Notes: generated by a model from the sequence alone, not told the origin. A DNA stretch of 64,000 bases from an uncultured Lachnospiraceae bacterium (GCA_910579615.1 CAJTUA010000002.1:100503-164502), one strand, 5' to 3'; positions 8,875-18,610 are shown, counted from the stretch's first letter. Numbers and translations: made by a program.

Positions 8875-9995
8875 TACTTTCGTGCGGCACGGGTGGAGGG
8901 CATAATTCCGCGGGAAAGGCAGTGATGGAGGAGTTGGTAAGGCGGGGACACCATGCGGTGATGCTTAATCCCTACACGCTGCAGAGTGGCCGCCTTGCGG
9001 GAAAGATTGACCGGATATACATCTCCACTGTGAAGAAGGCGCCAAGGGTTTTTGGGGCGGTTTACAAGATTGGGGAGGCGTACCGGAAGCTTCCGGGGCG
9101 TTCGCCAGTTTATTATGTCAACCGCGGGATGGTTCCGGCGATGGCAAAATATCTGCGTCAGCATCATTTTGATGTTGTGATTATGCCGCACCTGTTCCCG
9201 GCGGAGGTTCTGACGAATATGAAGGAGTGTGGGATGCAGCTTCCGAAAACGATTTATGTCGCGACCGATTACTGCTGCATCCCGTTTACGGAGGAAACCG
9301 ACTGCGATGCCTATATTATTCCGACACAGGAGCTTACAGGGGATTTTTCAGGACGGGGAATTCCACGGGAAAGGATTTACCCGTTCGGGATTCCGGTGCT
9401 TCGCGGTTTTTCGGACACAGTTATGCAGGAGGAGGCGAAGCACCGTTTAGGGCTTGCGCCGGAAAAGAAATATATTCTCATTTCCGGCGGGAGCATGGGA
9501 GCGGGCGGGATTGGGAAGATGCTGCACCTGCTTTTGACTTATACGGATAAAAACAGCAGAGTACACCCGATTGTGATTTGCGGGAATAATAAGAAATTGT
9601 ATGCGAGGTTGAAGCGGCGTTACGGAAAAAAGGTAACGGTGGTTGGGTATACGGAACAGATTGTGGATTATATGAAGGCAAGCTGCCTGTATATCACGAA
9701 GCCCGGCGGTCTCTCCTCCACAGAGGCGGCAGTCTGCGGTGTCCCGCTCGTGCATATGCCGCCCATTCCGGGCTGTGAGACGAAGAATGTCCGATATTTT
9801 ACGGGGCATGGCATGAGCCTTGCCTGCGTGGTGACAAAGCGCGGAATGCGCCAGGTGATTGGACTGCTCAATGATGAGCGGACAAGGGCGGCGATGCTTG
9901 ATTGCCAGGGAAAGCATATTGCGAAAGATGCGGCGGTGAGGATTTGCGAGTTGGCGGAGGAGATGGCAGGAGAACAGGGCATCAGGGAGAAATAA
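8862..9995 (+). CDS. GT28 glycosyltransferase (MGDG synthase / diacylglycerol glucosyltransferase type)
   Basis: 377 residues. The N-terminal SCGTGGGHNSAGKAV motif belongs to the MGDG-synthase type acceptor domain, and the C-terminal half has the GT28 donor-binding pattern with SGGSMGAGG and YITKPGGLSSTEA. Family members add sugar to diacylglycerol to make membrane glycolipids. Translational overlap with plsY supports a shared role in lipid assembly. UDP-glucose against UDP-galactose, and the number of sugars added, cannot be read from the sequence. Confidence 0.85.
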   Translation: MEALILSCGTGGGHNSAGKAVMEELVRRGHHAVMLNPYTLQSGRLAGKIDRIYISTVKKAPRVFGAVYKIGEAYRKLPGRSPVYYVNRGMVPAMAKYLRQHHFDVVIMPHLFPAEVLTNMKECGMQLPKTIYVATDYCCIPFTEETDCDAYIIPTQELTGDFSGRGIPRERIYPFGIPVLRGFSDTVMQEEAKHRLGLAPEKKYILISGGSMGAGGIGKMLHLLLTYTDKNSRVHPIVICGNNKKLYARLKRRYGKKVTVVGYTEQIVDYMKASCLYITKPGGLSSTEAAVCGVPLVHMPPIPGCETKNVRYFTGHGMSLACVVTKRGMRQVIGLLNDERTRAAMLDCQGKHIAKDAAVRICELAEEMAGEQGIREK

Positions 9996-10005
9996 AAATT
10001 CCTGC

Positions 10006-10034
10006 TTGCATTTTCCGTTTTCCTATGTTATGAT
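10006..10034 (+). promoter_or_regulatory. Promoter of the leuA T-box transcript
   Basis: TTGCAT (10006-10011), exactly 17 nt, TATGAT (10029-10034). Transcription would start at about 10041, at the foot of the T-box. Confidence 0.75.
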
Positions 10035-10040
10035 AACAAC

Positions 10041-10346
10041 AATTTCAACCGCAGGCCGGTTGAAAGTAAGTTGAAGCAAAAGCGTTGATAAGGAATAGTA
10101 GCCGGAAGCGGGAAATCAGAGAGCCATCGGTTGGTGCGAGGTGGCCGGAAGCGGACGGGGAACTCGCCTTGGAGCTGCCGACGGAAGGCCTTCTGGCTGT
10201 GTAGGTTTGGACGGACATCCCGCCGTAGAAAGGGGAAGGGCATGATAGTGCCTGTGAGGGCACGGGGTTTTCCCGTGAAGCAGAGTGGTACCGCGCGATA
10301 AGCGTCTCTGCGGAGTGTATGGAGCATTCCGCAGGGGCGCTTTTTT
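10041..10346 (+). promoter_or_regulatory. T-box leader, probably leucine-specific
   Basis: The T-box sequence AGAGTGGTACCGCG lies at 10282-10295, just before the terminator stem, and the Stem I landmarks are present: GGAATAGTA, AGAGAGCC and the apical GGTTGGTGCGA. The probable specifier codon is CTC (Leu) at 10163-10165 in GGGGAACTCGCC. Uncharged tRNA-Leu would stabilise the antiterminator and let transcription reach leuA. The leucine assignment rests on the specifier reading together with the downstream gene. Confidence 0.9.
10302..10346 (+). terminator. T-box attenuator terminator
   Basis: Long stem GCGTCTCTGCGGAGTG with CATTCCGCAGGGGCGC, then TTTTTT. It competes with the T-box antiterminator. 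Confidence 0.92.
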
Positions 10347-10362
10347 GGTATTTTGCGGGCGT

Positions 10363-10585
10363 AATGCGGAACTTAAAACAGCATGAGCCCGGACAGCCCC
10401 CCGGAGGATTTTATGGGAGAGAAGCGGACAGAAAATCCACCGGGAAGTGAAGGGGATGGGAGGGCGAATGCGGAACTTTAAACAGCATGAGCCCGGACAG
10501 CCCCCCGGAGGATTTTATGGGAGAGAAGCGGACAGAAAATCCACCGGGAAGTGAAGGGGGATGGGAGGGCGAATGCGGAACTTTA
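10363..10585 (+). repeat. Tandem pair of dispersed two-stem elements between the T-box and leuA
   Basis: Two nearly identical units of 104 and 105 bp (from 10363 and 10467), followed by the flanking motif of a third (AATGCGGAACTTTAAA). Each unit has an outer stem GCATGAGCCC with GGGCGAATGC (a tandem G-A mismatch inside) and an inner stem GGATTTT with AAAATCC, capped by a loop with GGGAGAGAAGCGGAC. Units differ by one G and one A/T. The second unit ends 18 nt before the leuA ribosome site. Confidence 0.85.
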
Positions 10586-10602
10586 AATGGAGGTGCAGGA
10601 AT

Positions 10603-12279
10603 ATGACAACAGAACAAATCAAAGAGAAGTATGAGAGGTCTTACTTCGTGCCGCAGGAAATGACATGTGACTGGGTGAAAAAAGAATATGTGGACAAAGC
10701 GCCGCTCTGGTGCAGTGTTGACTTGCGCGACGGCAACCAGGCGCTGGTTGAGCCGATGGACCTGGAGGAAAAATTAGAATTTTTCCAAATGCTTGTGGAA
10801 ATCGGCTTTAAAGAAATCGAGGTCGGCTTCCCGGCAGCATCGGACACGGAATACCATTTTATCCGCGCTCTGATTGAGCGGAATATGATTCCGCAGGATG
10901 TGACCATCCAGGTGCTGACGCAGGCGAGAGAACACATTATCCGCAAGACTTTTGAGGCGGTGGAGGGCGCGCCGCATGTAATTGTGCACCTGTACAACTC
11001 AACTTCAAAAATCCAGCGCGAGCAGGTCTTTAAAAAAGACCGTGAGGAAATCAAAAAACTGGCAGTGGACGGCGCGAAACTGCTCTTTGAACTGGCAAAG
11101 CAGGATGGAGGGGATATCCGCTTTGAGTATAGCCCGGAAAGCTTTTCACAGACGGAAATCGAGTATGCCTGCGAGGTGTGCAACGCGGTACTTGATGTAT
11201 GGCAGCCGACAAAGGAGCGCAAGGCAATCATCAATCTGCCGTCCACCGTACAGGTGGCAATGCCGCATATTTTTGCGGGGCAGATTGAATACATGCACAA
11301 GCACATGAAATACCGGGATGCGGTGGTGCTTTCCGTGCACCCGCACAATGACCGCGGAACGGGCATCAGCGATGCGGAATTCGGGGTATTGGCGGGAGCC
11401 GACCGCGTGGAGGGAACCTTGTTTGGCAACGGGGAGCGCACCGGGAATGTGGATATTGTGACACTGGCGATGAATCTGGTCTGCCACGGCGTGGATGCAG
11501 GGCTCGATTTTTCGGATATCCCAAAGGTTCGGGAGCGCTATGAGAGGCTTACCGGAATGAAAGTGTCCGAGCGCACGCCGTATGCGGGGGCGCTCGTATT
11601 CACCGCTTTTTCCGGCTCCCATCAGGATGCGATTTCGAAAGGAATGGCATGGAGGGAGGAGCATCCGGGGAAATGGGCAGTTCCATATCTGTCGATTGAC
11701 CCAAAGGATGTGGGGCGCGAATATGAATCCGATGTCATCCGCATCAACAGCCAGAGTGGCAAGGGCGGCATTGCGTTCATTTTAAAACAGAATTTTGGGA
11801 TTGTGCTGCCGGATGCGATGAAGGATGAGGTGCGCATTCTGATGAAAGCAGCTTCGGACGCGGGACATAAAGAGCTTGCGCCACAGGAGATTTACCAGAT
11901 TTTTGAGGATACTTACATCAATCCACGCCCGGTTTTTGATATCCCGGAATGCCATTTTAAGCAGACGGGCGGAATCACGGCGGAAGTGACCATCGCGCAG
12001 GGGCAGGAGAAATATGTTGTCACGGCATCCGGCAACGGGCGGCTTGATGCGGTGAGCAATGCGCTGAAGGTGCAATTTGGCTTGGATTATCGGCTGACCG
12101 GGTATGAGGAGCACGCGGTCTCGGCGGGTTCTTCGTCAAAGGCGGCGGCGTTTGTTGGGGTTTTGTGTGAAGGGAAGGTATTCTGGGGCGCAGGGATTGA
12201 TGAGGATATTATAAAGAGTTCAGTTGCGGCGTTGGTTGCGGCGGTGAACAATATGAAAAAGGCAGAAAACCGGATATAA
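10603..12279 (+). CDS. leuA: 2-isopropylmalate synthase (long LeuA type)
   Basis: 558 residues. First step of leucine synthesis: acetyl-CoA plus 2-oxoisovalerate to 2-isopropylmalate. The catalytic motif SVDLRDGNQALVEPM near residue 38 and metal ligands in VHPHNDRGTG are intact; GNGERTGNVDIVTLA and a complete C-terminal LeuA allosteric domain (about 430-555) follow. This is the longer LeuA subfamily. The ATG at 10603 follows GGAGGTG; an upstream ATG at 10561 lies inside the repeat and has no proper site. Regulated by the leucine T-box; no other leu/ilv gene is adjacent. Confidence 0.96.
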   Translation: MTTEQIKEKYERSYFVPQEMTCDWVKKEYVDKAPLWCSVDLRDGNQALVEPMDLEEKLEFFQMLVEIGFKEIEVGFPAASDTEYHFIRALIERNMIPQDVTIQVLTQAREHIIRKTFEAVEGAPHVIVHLYNSTSKIQREQVFKKDREEIKKLAVDGAKLLFELAKQDGGDIRFEYSPESFSQTEIEYACEVCNAVLDVWQPTKERKAIINLPSTVQVAMPHIFAGQIEYMHKHMKYRDAVVLSVHPHNDRGTGISDAEFGVLAGADRVEGTLFGNGERTGNVDIVTLAMNLVCHGVDAGLDFSDIPKVRERYERLTGMKVSERTPYAGALVFTAFSGSHQDAISKGMAWREEHPGKWAVPYLSIDPKDVGREYESDVIRINSQSGKGGIAFILKQNFGIVLPDAMKDEVRILMKAASDAGHKELAPQEIYQIFEDTYINPRPVFDIPECHFKQTGGITAEVTIAQGQEKYVVTASGNGRLDAVSNALKVQFGLDYRLTGYEEHAVSAGSSSKAAAFVGVLCEGKVFWGAGIDEDIIKSSVAALVAAVNNMKKAENRI

Positions 12280-12364
12280 TATCGTTGTCAAAAGTAAGGT
12301 TTTTATGAACAAAGAAAGCTGCATGGAATGGCAGAACAGACGGTGAAAGAAATCCAAGCCAAAC

Positions 12365-13057
12365 TTATGCAAACGGCATAGGCAGCACCCAAGGGCTGTT
12401 GTACATATTTTTCGGACAACAGCCCTTGGACATCAGCTCACAGTGCAGGTTCAGGACAGCATATTGGCATTCCTCCGCCACCGTGGAATCGGGCATATTT
12501 TCCAGCAATTCCTTTTCCGCAAAATCCCAGGTCTGCCCGGCATCCTCCGTCCGGATAAAATTCGTGTACCAGGGGTCTACGAACGGGGTTCCCACAACAC
12601 CAGTTGTTTCATCAAAAAAGGAAATCTGGTCTGCTAAACGGTCGTAGCGGTTATCGAAGCTTTCCGCCGTTCCAAGCCTGCGCCACTCAGACGCGCTGTC
12701 CGGGGTTTTTGCCGGAATTTGTTTATGAACCAAAATCGTCAGCCCGTTTTCCGACTCGACCGGTTCTACCATATACAGCTGTTTTGCCTTCTCACAAAGG
12801 CGGTCGAGCAGTGCCGATTCCTCGGCGGAGGAACCGGAGGAGACTTCTGTCTGGGGCGGGGTGTCCGGTTTTGGTGTTTCGTGAATGTGTCTTTCTTTCA
12901 CAGTCGCCAAATCAGAACCGCTCAATTTTCCTGTTGCGGAATTTGCCTGTGCAAACCCTGCATGTGCGTTGTTTCCATCTGCATCGAACCACCAACGATT
13001 CCCTGTGGAAAAATCCTCAATCTGGTAAGTGACTCCATTGTTGCAAAAATAATCCGA
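12365..13057 (-). pseudogene. In-frame continuation of the upstream lipoprotein gene beyond a TAA stop
   Basis: 231 codons open in exactly the frame of 13058-14869, starting straight after its TAA (13058-13060) with no further stop. The first part reads as folded protein (NRWWFDADGNNAHAGFA), then a Thr/Pro-rich linker, then a conserved-looking domain of about 130 residues. The only internal start is a weak TTG at 12925 without a ribosome site, so independent translation is unlikely. Either the original gene had about 834 codons and gained a stop, or readthrough occurs. Its end contains the inverted repeat CAAGGGCTGTTGT / ACAACAGCCCTTG (12390-12428). Confidence 0.5.
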
Positions 13058-14869
13058 TTATCCCGAAACCAGGTTATCCAGCCCGTCAAAGATTTCTTCA
13101 CCCTCCAATTCCGTTTTGTCTGGCAGGATACAGATTCTGCCCCTGTATTCCTCCATCGGGACATGCAGCCAACCCTGTTCCCCGGTATCGAGGTTTTCAA
13201 CCAGAATCCAATTCTCAAAATCTGTGCCAAGCGTCATGGCACGGCTTCCTTCCGGCAGCAGGAAGGTATCGTCCCCATCCTTTTCACGGTATAATTCAAT
13301 ACTTTTCCTGACAGAAAGAGTATGGGAATCCGCACGGTTCGGTTCGCGGATTAATTCGTAATAATCCTGCGGGATATTCCGCAATGTTCCGTTTTCAAAT
13401 TTTTCCACCGCCCAAAAATAATCGTGCTGCAGAGGATAAGAATAATGCGATGAGATATAAACGTTATTTTCTCCTTCCTCTATTTTGCGGTAGGACAGAG
13501 AGAATTCCCCAACCTCATAAATTTCCTGGTTGCGGTAACCAAAAACCACAAAGCCGGACAGTGCTGCATAAGCGTAATCCGCGACGGCGAATAGGTTTGT
13601 TTTCCCATCCAGGCTCAGGGTAAATACCGGGGAATAGAGATCCCATTCCGGGTCGGGGATTTCGTATTCTGTTCCGTCAATGGACATTTTGAGACCTTTG
13701 CTGTTCCCCGTACCTTCCTGATACCAACAAATTTGTTCCGGCGTGCCATCGCCGTCCAAATCAAGCCATGCATTTTCGCCTTCATCCGCAAATTTGCGCG
13801 GCCACCATGGATAGAAACAGGATTCGGAAGCCGCATTTTCATGAAGGACATACTCAGGCAAAAAGGATACCTTGCCATCGATGTATTGGCCGAGCCAAAA
13901 GCGTTCCCCGGCAACGTCAATTCCGAACCTCTGATAAATGGTTCTTTTTTTCGTGACATGGATTTTTCCATATACAATGGGATATTCCTCGCCCGCAGGC
14001 AGACATAACATTGGGTATTGGGAAAGTACCGTCCCGTCCTCCGAGAATACGGAAAATACTTCCTCTTCCTGCCAAAGTGCCGTATCCTGGTCTTTTGCGT
14101 AACCAGTGTTGAGCACCCCGCAAATTCCTGGGTCTGCCAGGGTATCAACTAAAGTATCCTGCGGGGTATCCGGTGCGGCGGCGGACAGGGATTGCAGGGG
14201 AAGGCAGTGGCATTCGCCGCAGATTTCCAGCGCCCCTTTGTCCGGGCTATCAGAAGGAAATGTGGATTCATCCTGCGGTTCTGTCGGAAGCCAGATTGCA
14301 AGAATTTCCTCGCCATCCGGGAAACCAAGATTTTTCAGGTCTTTGGGGTCTTTTGTTATATAAACAATCGGACTGCCACATTCCAGATTGTAATCCCAGT
14401 CAAAGGAATAGGAATTCCCGTCCGTTTTCTGCACAATAACCTGCGGATATGCCTGGTCTTTGCTGATGTATACCGTGATGTTCCCTCCAACCACAGGAAC
14501 GCTAAGGTAGGAGATTTCCGGGTTGTACGGTGGTGGTGGGGTTGGTGTGGCGGTTGGCTTTGGAAAAGCCGTTGGTTTCGGGGTTGGCGTGTTTGTTGGT
14601 ATGGACCTGTTGGTCGGGACAGAAGATGGTGCCGGGGTGGCTGGCATCCCGGTGGTCGGTGTTACATCCGAACTTGGGGCAAGCGAAGGCGCATCCGTAG
14701 GAGTTGGGATGCCCGTGCCCGTTGAAGATGCAGCGGAATTTTCTGCTTGTCGGAAATCAGAAGTAGGCAGGGGGATATTTTCCCCTGCCGAACTTTCTGT
14801 CGGTACTATGTCTGTTGATGTCTCTTTACTACATGCAGATAATTCAAGCAATCCAATGCCAATAAGCAT
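13058..14869 (-). CDS. Large lipoprotein with Thr/Pro-rich linker and SH3-like C-terminus
   Basis: 603 residues from the first ATG. A short hydrophobic leader ends in the lipobox LSAC, then comes a Pro/Thr/Ser-rich spacer (about 25-115) typical of surface-tethered clostridial proteins, then a large domain I do not recognise, and an SH3-like segment near 510-580. The only good ribosome site (GGAGG) is about 36 nt upstream of the ATG; the frame stays open there and would add two lysines, as a signal peptide needs, but only non-standard starts exist, so the start region may be damaged. The frame continues past the TAA (see 12365-13057). Confidence 0.6.
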   Translation of the reverse strand: MLIGIGLLELSACSKETSTDIVPTESSAGENIPLPTSDFRQAENSAASSTGTGIPTPTDAPSLAPSSDVTPTTGMPATPAPSSVPTNRSIPTNTPTPKPTAFPKPTATPTPPPPYNPEISYLSVPVVGGNITVYISKDQAYPQVIVQKTDGNSYSFDWDYNLECGSPIVYITKDPKDLKNLGFPDGEEILAIWLPTEPQDESTFPSDSPDKGALEICGECHCLPLQSLSAAAPDTPQDTLVDTLADPGICGVLNTGYAKDQDTALWQEEEVFSVFSEDGTVLSQYPMLCLPAGEEYPIVYGKIHVTKKRTIYQRFGIDVAGERFWLGQYIDGKVSFLPEYVLHENAASESCFYPWWPRKFADEGENAWLDLDGDGTPEQICWYQEGTGNSKGLKMSIDGTEYEIPDPEWDLYSPVFTLSLDGKTNLFAVADYAYAALSGFVVFGYRNQEIYEVGEFSLSYRKIEEGENNVYISSHYSYPLQHDYFWAVEKFENGTLRNIPQDYYELIREPNRADSHTLSVRKSIELYREKDGDDTFLLPEGSRAMTLGTDFENWILVENLDTGEQGWLHVPMEEYRGRICILPDKTELEGEEIFDGLDNLVSG

Positions 14870-14933
14870 AATAATAAAGATTTTTTTAAATTGATTTAAA
14901 GCAATTACCTCCAGAATTGGTTTATTTTAATTT

Positions 14934-16502
14934 TTATAATGTTTCAATTACACAGCTATGCGGTTTTTCATTTTTTTCTTTATCGTAATTTATCCCAACG
15001 AGCAATATTTCTCCTTTGTACCCATCCAGCACCTGCGCATAATTCCGGTTCCGAATCTGCTCCACTGCAGCTTTTGCGGATTTCCCGTATTTTAGTTCCA
15101 TCACCATCGCAGGTTTGTCCGTGTGCGGCAGCGGAAGGAAAATCAGGTCTGCAAATCCGTGCCCTGCCGGCATTTCCCTTATAATCTTATAATCTTTCCT
15201 TGCACTGTAGTAGGCAAGCTGTATCGCACAGGCAAGGGAATTTTCATCATTGTAAGTTAAAATTGACGCGACTTCCGTGTGCGCCAAATCAAGCGCTTTT
15301 GCAACGTTTTTCTCATTGCAAAGCAATGTATCCTCTAGCAGTTTTTCCGATGCTTTTAATATCCGCATAATCTCCGGTCAACCGCTGACCTGCATTGCGG
15401 TTTCGAATTCTTCAATGATTTCCCTGTTCGGAATAAACGCCTGCTTTTCCCTGGCATCATATGCCAGATAGCCCAGGTGGATTAACAGTGTCAGAACATC
15501 ATCTTTTGTTTTGAAATTCTGCATATCGTTCTGGAAGCTGCGTGTATTGACCGGGACATGCCCGCCGCCGAACATTTGCACAATATCTGCGCGCAAGCCG
15601 TCAAAATCCATATCCATGTAGATTTTTAACGCCTCGTAGGTTTCCGTGGAAGTCCAGTAATTGGAAAAATCCCGCCGACGCATTGCTTCCACCACGGACT
15701 TTGGATTGTATATATGCTGGAATTTTTTTAACATATATCCATCGTACCAGTTGCTTGTTTCTTTGTAATTCATTTCGAACCGCTCACACAATGCCTGTAC
15801 TTCCGTTTTTGTAAACCCGGTATATTCCTCAAAAACGTCCTGGTCAGTCATGGAATATTCCGTGAACATATTCAGGGCGGAGTGTACCCCATATTTCTTC
15901 ACTGGTAAAATCCCTGTCATATAAGCAAGCGCCACATAAGGCTGGTCTTTTAAGAGGTTGCGCAAAAAATCCAGATATTGTTTTTGCAGCGCTTCGGATT
16001 TCTGCCGCTCCCGCATCACGCAGTCCCACTCATCAATCAGAAAAACGAATTTCCGCCCGGTTTTTGCATAAATGCGCCTTAGTGCAGCGGCAAGCCCTAT
16101 ATTCTGTCCTTTTATAAATTCTCCGTATGTTTCCTGGATTTCTTCCAGCACTTCCTGTTCCAAATATTCCGTGACTTCCCTGTTTTTCGCTTCAATCAAA
16201 AATTGCTGCATATTCAAAAAAATCACGTCGTATTGGTTTAAATATTCTGAAAATTCCGGGTCGTTTTCTATTTTCAATCCCTCGAACAATTTTCGTGAAT
16301 CACAGCCGCAGCTGTAATAAGCAGCAAGCATTTTTAGTGCCATGGATTTTCCGAAACGCCTCGGGCGGCTGACGCATATAAATTTTTGCTCCGTGCCCAG
16401 GCATTCATTTGTATGCGCAAGCAGCCCGGTTTTATCTACATATATTTTTGAGCGGATGGATTCCTGAAAACCACCATTTCCCGGATTTAAATAAATTCCC
16501 AT
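14934..16502 (-). pseudogene. AAA-ATPase-like / PD-(D/E)XK nuclease gene split by an in-frame TGA
   Basis: The first part (16502-15378) is an AAA-ATPase-like domain with the Walker-A-like SRPRRFGKSMALKML and a Walker B region VFLIDEWD. The second (15368-14934) is the PD-(D/E)XK domain, with GFADLIFLPL and MVMELKYGK carrying the nuclease residues. Together they match the usual single ~520-residue protein of this family, which is abundant in gut anaerobes. They are in one frame, divided only by TGA at 15378-15380, where AMQVSG-stop-PEIMRILKASEK suggests an original TGG (Trp). Ribosome site AAGGAAGG is intact. A recent nonsense mutation is the simplest reading. Confidence 0.85.
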
Positions 16503-16560
16503 ATTGTCTTACCTTCCTTGTGGATATTGCAGAATCATCGCCTGCTGCAACAGCTTCATT

Positions 16561-17145
16561 TCAAATCGTATCTGATTTTGCATCTTCCCAGTCCTGTATC
16601 TCCAAGTCTTTAAAATCAACCCGCAAATCCGCATAAATACCCGCCGGAACACAGTCCTTAAAAGTATATTGCCGGAACGAAAAGGTATCCGCGGCCAGAT
16701 GGTATACCAAAATATCTTCGGTCATTGGGTCCACAATCCAGTATTCACGGACGCCGGCATCCATGTAGAGGTTCAATTTCCTTACATAGTCATGGCTCTT
16801 ATTCCCCGGGGAGGCAATTTCCACAATCCAGTCGGGCGCTCCGGTGCAGCCGCGTGCAGTAAGCTTGCCCCGGTCACAGATAATGCTTAAATCCGGTTCC
16901 ACAATAGTATCTTTATTTTCGGATAATTTGACGGCAAACGGAGCAGGGTACACTTTGCAGCCCCCCTTTTTTTTGCGGATATAATTTGTAATTTCCACAT
17001 GCAAAAAAGAAAGGATTTCCTGATGCAGCCGCGATGGCGCTGCAAGGTTATAAATCAGTTTGCCGTCAATTAATTCCGCTCTTGTATCTTCCGGTAATTG
17101 GTAGTAATCCTGTTCTGTAAAAAGCTTTTCCTGTGCAGATGGCAT
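16561..17145 (-). CDS. Uma2 family protein (DUF820, PD-(D/E)XK fold)
   Basis: 194 residues from the ATG at 17145, which follows AAGGAGGTG. The Uma2 pattern is complete: ELIDGKLI near the start, VEPDLSIIC in the middle, then APDWIVEIASPGNKSHDYVRK with the putative nuclease Asp and Glu, and YMDAGVREYWIVDP. Family members have a restriction-endonuclease-like fold; biological role unknown. A longer in-frame start exists but lacks a site. Same strand as, and 58 bp upstream of, the split ATPase/nuclease gene. Confidence 0.85.
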   Translation of the reverse strand: MPSAQEKLFTEQDYYQLPEDTRAELIDGKLIYNLAAPSRLHQEILSFLHVEITNYIRKKKGGCKVYPAPFAVKLSENKDTIVEPDLSIICDRGKLTARGCTGAPDWIVEIASPGNKSHDYVRKLNLYMDAGVREYWIVDPMTEDILVYHLAADTFSFRQYTFKDCVPAGIYADLRVDFKDLEIQDWEDAKSDTI

Positions 17146-17231
17146 TGCAACACCTCCTTGTGGATATTGTAACACATTCCCGTGTTTTTTCACAAGAATT
17201 TTCACAAGAAAAATCTCAAACAAGAAGAATC

Positions 17232-17429
17232 TCAAATATCCAACTTTGGCGGCACATCCATCTCATCGGGCACGTATTTCCCGTTCTTTTTCCTTTGCCT
17301 GACACATTCCGTCAGCAGATATTCAATCTGCCCGTTCACCGAACGGAAATCGTCCTCCGCCCAGGCAGCGATGGCGTCGTACAATTTCGGGGAAAGGCGC
17401 AGCGGAACCTGTTTTTTGCTGTCCGCCAT
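17232..17429 (-). CDS. Small Arc-like ribbon-helix-helix protein
   Basis: 65 residues. QVPLRLSPKLYDAIAAWAE followed by SVNGQIEYLLTECVRQ is the beta-strand/two-helix pattern of Arc/MetJ DNA-binding proteins, normal length. Its ATG lies 2 nt after the stop of the SPFH gene (TGATTATG), so translation is coupled. It may regulate this small operon; the perfect palindrome at the SPFH promoter (18611-18626) is a candidate site, by inference only. Confidence 0.75.
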   Translation of the reverse strand: MADSKKQVPLRLSPKLYDAIAAWAEDDFRSVNGQIEYLLTECVRQRKKNGKYVPDEMDVPPKLDI

Positions 17430-17431
17430 AA

Positions 17432-18466
17432 TCAGTACAGGCTTCCGGAATTCACAATCGGCTGTGCGTCGCGGTTCCCGCACAGAACCACAAGCAGATT
17501 GGAAACCATTGCTGCCTTTCTTTCTTCGTCAAGCTTTACAACATCATTTTCATTCAGGCGCTCAAGTGCCATCTCCACCATGCCAACCGCGCCGTCCACA
17601 ATCATTTTCCTTGCGTCAATGATGGCAGAAGCCTGCTGGCGCTGCAGCATGACTGCCGCGATTTCCGGTGCATATGCCAGGTAGGTAATTCTTGCCTCCA
17701 CAATTTCAATTCCTGCCTCGTCCACACGTTTTTGTATTTCGCTGCGGATTTTTTTGGCAACGACTTCGCTCGAGCCGCGCAGGCTGCCTTCGTCGGCAAG
17801 TCCGTCCCCGGTCGTGTCCACGTTCGGTGCCACATCGTAAGGGTAGGTGCGTACTACATTGCGCAGGGCGGAATCGCACTGCAGGGAGAGGAATTCTTTG
17901 TAATTATCCACGTTGAACACTGCTTTTGCGGTGTCAACAATCCGCCAGGTTACGGCAATGCCAATCTCGACCGGATTCCCGAGACAGTCGTTGATTTTCT
18001 GGCGGCTGTTGTTTAAGGTCATGATTTTGAGGGACAATTTTTTCGACAGGGAATCAATGGAAACATTTGCTCCCTCTGTGCTGAGAGTTAATATGTTCTG
18101 CATGTGGGAGGAATCCCTTACATCCCCGCTCTGGTTCAGCTTTGTCTTCGCCGCCGGGTTGACTGCTGAACAAAACGGGTTCACCCAGTAAAAACCATCA
18201 TCCTTCAAAGTGCCGAGATATTTGCCGAACAGCGTCAGGACAACTGCTTCCTGCGGTTTTAAAATATGCAGCCCGCAAAGTGGAATCCATGCAAAAATAA
18301 AAATGACGATGCTGGTAGCAAGCAGAAAAAAGTTTAATGGGGTTTCCTCCTTTGTGAGGCGGGAGATGGCGGTAATAAAAAGTGCAATGTCCGCAGCGTA
18401 AAGCAATAAAATCAGCAGGAGCACCCGCATTCCATGTTTTTTTCCTTCTAAAATTTTCTCACTCAT
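17432..18466 (-). CDS. SPFH/Band 7 domain membrane protein
   Basis: 344 residues. Two membrane segments at the N-terminus (about 12-33 and 42-65), then the SPFH domain, with LKPQEAVVLTLFGKYLGTL and FYWVNPF at its start and a C-terminal helical region (EARITYLAYAPEIAAVML). It belongs to the stomatin/flotillin-like group that scaffolds membrane microdomains, and resembles the group often paired with an Arc-like protein, as it is here. Start at 18466 chosen for the GAGAGGG site. Promoter with palindrome upstream at 18611-18653. Confidence 0.85.
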   Translation of the reverse strand: MSEKILEGKKHGMRVLLLILLLYAADIALFITAISRLTKEETPLNFFLLATSIVIFIFAWIPLCGLHILKPQEAVVLTLFGKYLGTLKDDGFYWVNPFCSAVNPAAKTKLNQSGDVRDSSHMQNILTLSTEGANVSIDSLSKKLSLKIMTLNNSRQKINDCLGNPVEIGIAVTWRIVDTAKAVFNVDNYKEFLSLQCDSALRNVVRTYPYDVAPNVDTTGDGLADEGSLRGSSEVVAKKIRSEIQKRVDEAGIEIVEARITYLAYAPEIAAVMLQRQQASAIIDARKMIVDGAVGMVEMALERLNENDVVKLDEERKAAMVSNLLVVLCGNRDAQPIVNSGSLY

Positions 18467-18610
18467 AAACCCTCTCTTTCTGCCGCGTATGCGGCGGTTG
18501 CGTCCACAGGAACACACATTATGCGGCGGGGTGGGATGCCGCGGTTTTTTGTATCCATTGCCAGACCATCCGGTACAGGCGGAATCTTGGGTGTGTTCTT
18601 GTGTGCGAAT

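Noticed and set aside
14523..14894. A Gly/Val-rich + strand ORF.
   Set aside because: It is the reverse of the Pro/Thr-rich linker of the lipoprotein gene; codon bias of the linker makes the shadow frame open.
12365..16502. Genetic code change or general stop-codon recoding to explain the two interrupted genes.
   Set aside because: One stop is TAA and the other TGA, and all other genes in the window use both as ordinary stops.
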